DNA from: Rallus limicola
Lineage: Eukaryota; Chordata; Aves; Gruiformes; Rallidae
Direction of reading: 5' to 3'
Assembly: GCA_022605955.1 (NCBI GenBank)
Contig: JAKCOZ010000014.1
Coordinates: 13,212,001-13,276,000, forward strand
Length of the DNA: 64,000 nucleotides
Part shown: positions 61,401 through 64,000 of the stretch, piece after piece
Layout: every line of letters starts with the position of its first letter
Numbering within the stretch: the first letter of the stretch is position 1
Made by a program: the position numbers and the translations under genes
Notes under the pieces: generated by a model
What the model was told of the DNA's origin: nothing
Databases searched by the model: none
What the model saw: the letters and a program-made list of their open reading frames with translations, nothing else

Positions 61401-64000
61401 CTTGCCTCGCACAGCACCCCTTCTCACTTGCCGGTAACCGCTGCCAAGCTTTTACCGTGCAAGCTGAAATTTTCCATGCCAGGTGCCTGCCTCAGGCCCT
61501 TTTTTAAAAAAAAAAACCCAAAATAATTCCGTCATTCCCAAAAATAATATTATTTGCCCTTGTGTAAATGCTCCAACAATGCTTTATTCGTGAGGCATGG
61601 GGGGTAGGGTCAAGGTTGCACTGTTGGCTGCCACTGTAAAGCTTCGCTCCAGCAAAAGTTTTTAGAAAGAAACAGCCGTTTGCAGTTGCCTGTCAGCGGT
61701 AACCGGTGCCTTGCCTGCCTCTGCCAAGATCGTACCCTCCTTCAACATGTTCGGTTCTGAAGCACCGCACACAGATAGGACTGAACGTGCACATAGGCAG
61801 CAGATGAACCATCCCTTTGCACTTCTTATGTTCGATGACAGACTGAGGTTTCTGCTTCTAACTGCTCACACTACAGCTGGGGAGCAGGGGGGGCTGTATG
61901 TCATTGCCCCTTTTCCACGCTGAAACCCTGCCTGGCCAGACCAGCAGGCAGGCTTCAGCAGAACTTCCTAGCTGAGCTGTCAATGGAACTCTAATACCAC
62001 AGCTAGCTCCACACCATGTCCCCAGACCTCTTTTGAGGTGCTTTGGGCTTAGCGTTCATTTGTTACATACAGCATGTGAACTCTGAATGGAAGAAGAAAA
62101 GAGCCAGTGGCTTCCACTGAAGGTCTAGGCCCAGCTTGTCTTCTGAAAGTGACAAAGTCTGGATGCGTGACTTAAAGAGAGGTGCAGAAATTTCAGGATC
62201 AGATTGGGATCGCCGGAGACAGTACAGTGTGAAAGCAAAGGCAGGCTGGCTGGTGCAGATACAGCACGGTCAAGACCAACCAAGGTGAGCGGATCAGAAT
62301 CAGTCTGGGTCTCAAGGAGATAAGAGAGCTGCAGGTCTTATCAGCAGCTTTAGAAGCAGCAAGTGAAAGGACTGCGTGCATCAACAACCACTGTGCCAGA
62401 CTAAGAACACTATAAAAGGAGGCCCTGCAGAGACTGCAGACAAAAATGTAAACCTGGCTGTGGAGGCAAACCAGGCCTCTCCTCCCGCCTACCAGCAGGA
62501 GGCTTAAAACAGCTGGAGAGAGACAGTGTTCTGGAGGCTGGCCACCGGGTAGCAGAAGGTTCCTAACCTTCTCCTGAGCATGGGCAAGAGGAAAGAGCTG
62601 TTTGGTGACCAGCAGTCCTCTACGTGCTTTTCAGGAAAGGCACTGGCAGAGGGAGGTCAGTCTGCAGATTAAAATAGTTCACTGATTCTCTGAACAGGAG
62701 CAGATGTCCTGGAAGGAACAGCAGGTGCACACGGGCTGTTGGATGGCACTGGGCACACATGCAATCCTGGCCACAAGGCTGGAGCTCCTGACCCATACAA
62801 CTTAGAGGAAGCGTTCAAATGAATGACTTGGCATGGGCCTACACCAGGTCACTATAACCTGTACTTTGAGGAACATACCATTAGCGTAAGTTACGCCTGC
62901 CTAGTTGTACTGAGGAAGTGAAGCAAGGCAAGCTGAGTAGAACTGATTGAACAGGGAGCGATCTTAACACAATCAGTCCTCAATCTAAGGCTGTGACCTG
63001 GATCAGGTCTCAGCCAAGTCTGAATGGATAATAGACATGAATAAAGCACTGTGTACAACCATCACAAAAATAATAAACTTGATGTAAAGCATCTTCATAC
63101 ACCTGCAGTATAACTGTGACCTGTTCTGTCCTTTCCTCTTCCAGGAACAGTACTGGCAGAGTTTCAACTCGGATAAACCACTGAAAATGATCTTGCACCA
63201 GACAGCATGGGTATAATGGAGATGGATTGTAACTCCAGATCCCAAGTAATTAGTGCTAAATAGGTGTCTTGGGAGGTCGATCACAGAGGTCCTCCTTCGA
63301 TACTGGGATGAACACAACCCATCTTCAGAAGCACAGAACTTCAGCATTCTCTGGGGGCTCAGCCCAGAGAACAGTAATATCTGAAGTAAGGTCTTCCCAT
63401 AATTGCAGTAAACGACAGTATTTGTTGAGGTTCCTCAGGGAACAGCAGACAGAGTGTTTCTAAAAACTGAGCCAGAGTGAGAAGAATGTTTAATCCATCA
63501 AAAAGGAGCCTACTGACACAAATGTCAGTTAGGTTTTGGCATTAAAGCTTGTTCCTTCTCCATTAACCTCTTGACCTCTGAAGAGGGATCTCTGATGGGA
63601 TGCTCTGGCACTCCTTTCTAGCATCAGAGCGTACCCAGTAAAGAGATCAAGGCACAGTAGGGCAGTAGGGCCCAGCATTCATTCATTGTACTTCCTTTGG
63701 CACACTGTACTGAGAACAATATCTCCAGGTGAACACCCAGTCATTTGCTGAGCTGAAAAACTTGTTTGCTCACTGCATTCCATCTGGTCACCGTATGTAT
63801 AACTAGAGCAGAAAAGACCAACCTAGCTTCCCCATGCCATGCTGCCCGAGTGAAAAGAAAGCGATGCCTCTGTTCACATCAAGTTGACCAGAACTTAAGA
63901 ATGTTCAAAACCTACCATTTCCTAAAACCATTATGGAAACAGAAACAGGCCAGCTTTGTGCATATGAGTACAGATGCACCAGATGACATAGGAAAGGAGA
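61401..64000. other. Upstream flank of SLC4A7, no gene recognised
   Basis: About 2.6 kb upstream of the promoter has moderate GC and only short open frames without family likeness. The one promoter-like feature is a CTATAAAAGGA motif at about 62410-62420 on the plus strand. It could belong to an unrecognised LTR or be chance. In mammals the next gene upstream of SLC4A7 is EOMES, far away, and nothing of it is seen here. Confidence 0.6.

Noticed and set aside
1..64000. CRISPR arrays, bacterial operons, tRNA or rRNA genes, or a new multi-gene defence-like system
   Set aside because: The window is avian nuclear DNA with one split gene and retroelement remains. No regularly spaced repeats, clustered genes or cloverleaf/rRNA sequences were seen.

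Overview
The window is vertebrate, almost certainly bird, nuclear DNA. Three things point to this: the repeats are CR1 LINE fragments and avian-type solo LTRs with 5-bp target duplications; the only gene is large, with tiny exons split by long AT-rich introns; and its first exon lies in a CpG island. The organism cannot be named more closely. The LTR type is one I associate with many neoavian birds.

The one gene recognised is SLC4A7 (electroneutral Na+/HCO3- cotransporter NBCn1) on the minus strand. The window holds its promoter and first seven coding exons in the order 60.8k -> 23.0k -> 9.5k -> 7.2k -> 6.0k -> 4.0k -> 1.0k. All exon phases agree (48+82+144+136+161+189+369 = 1129 nt, 376 codons plus one base). 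They encode the cytoplasmic N-terminus: the long-form start, a His/Arg-rich segment, much of the band-3-type cytoplasmic domain, and the optional 123-residue cassette II. The transmembrane part lies beyond the left edge.

Layout: 1-806 is the start of an intron; 807-9579 holds five exons in short introns; 9580-22953 is a 13.4-kb intron with a solo LTR and a CR1 tail; 22954-23035 is exon 2; 23036-60791 is a 37.8-kb first intron with a second solo LTR, three CR1 fragments and an isolated CpG-rich patch near 32.6-33.0 kb; 60.17-61.4 kb is the CpG island with exon 1; 61.4-64.0 kb is upstream flank with no recognised gene.

Points worth a second look: an apparent GC 5' splice site on cassette II, a calcineurin-docking-like PSVIIH motif in that cassette, a possible unannotated 96-bp cassette exon at 1996-2091, a possible alternative promoter and first exon near 32.7 kb, and a very G-rich RNA segment directly after the exon 1 splice donor. 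No new multi-gene system was found.
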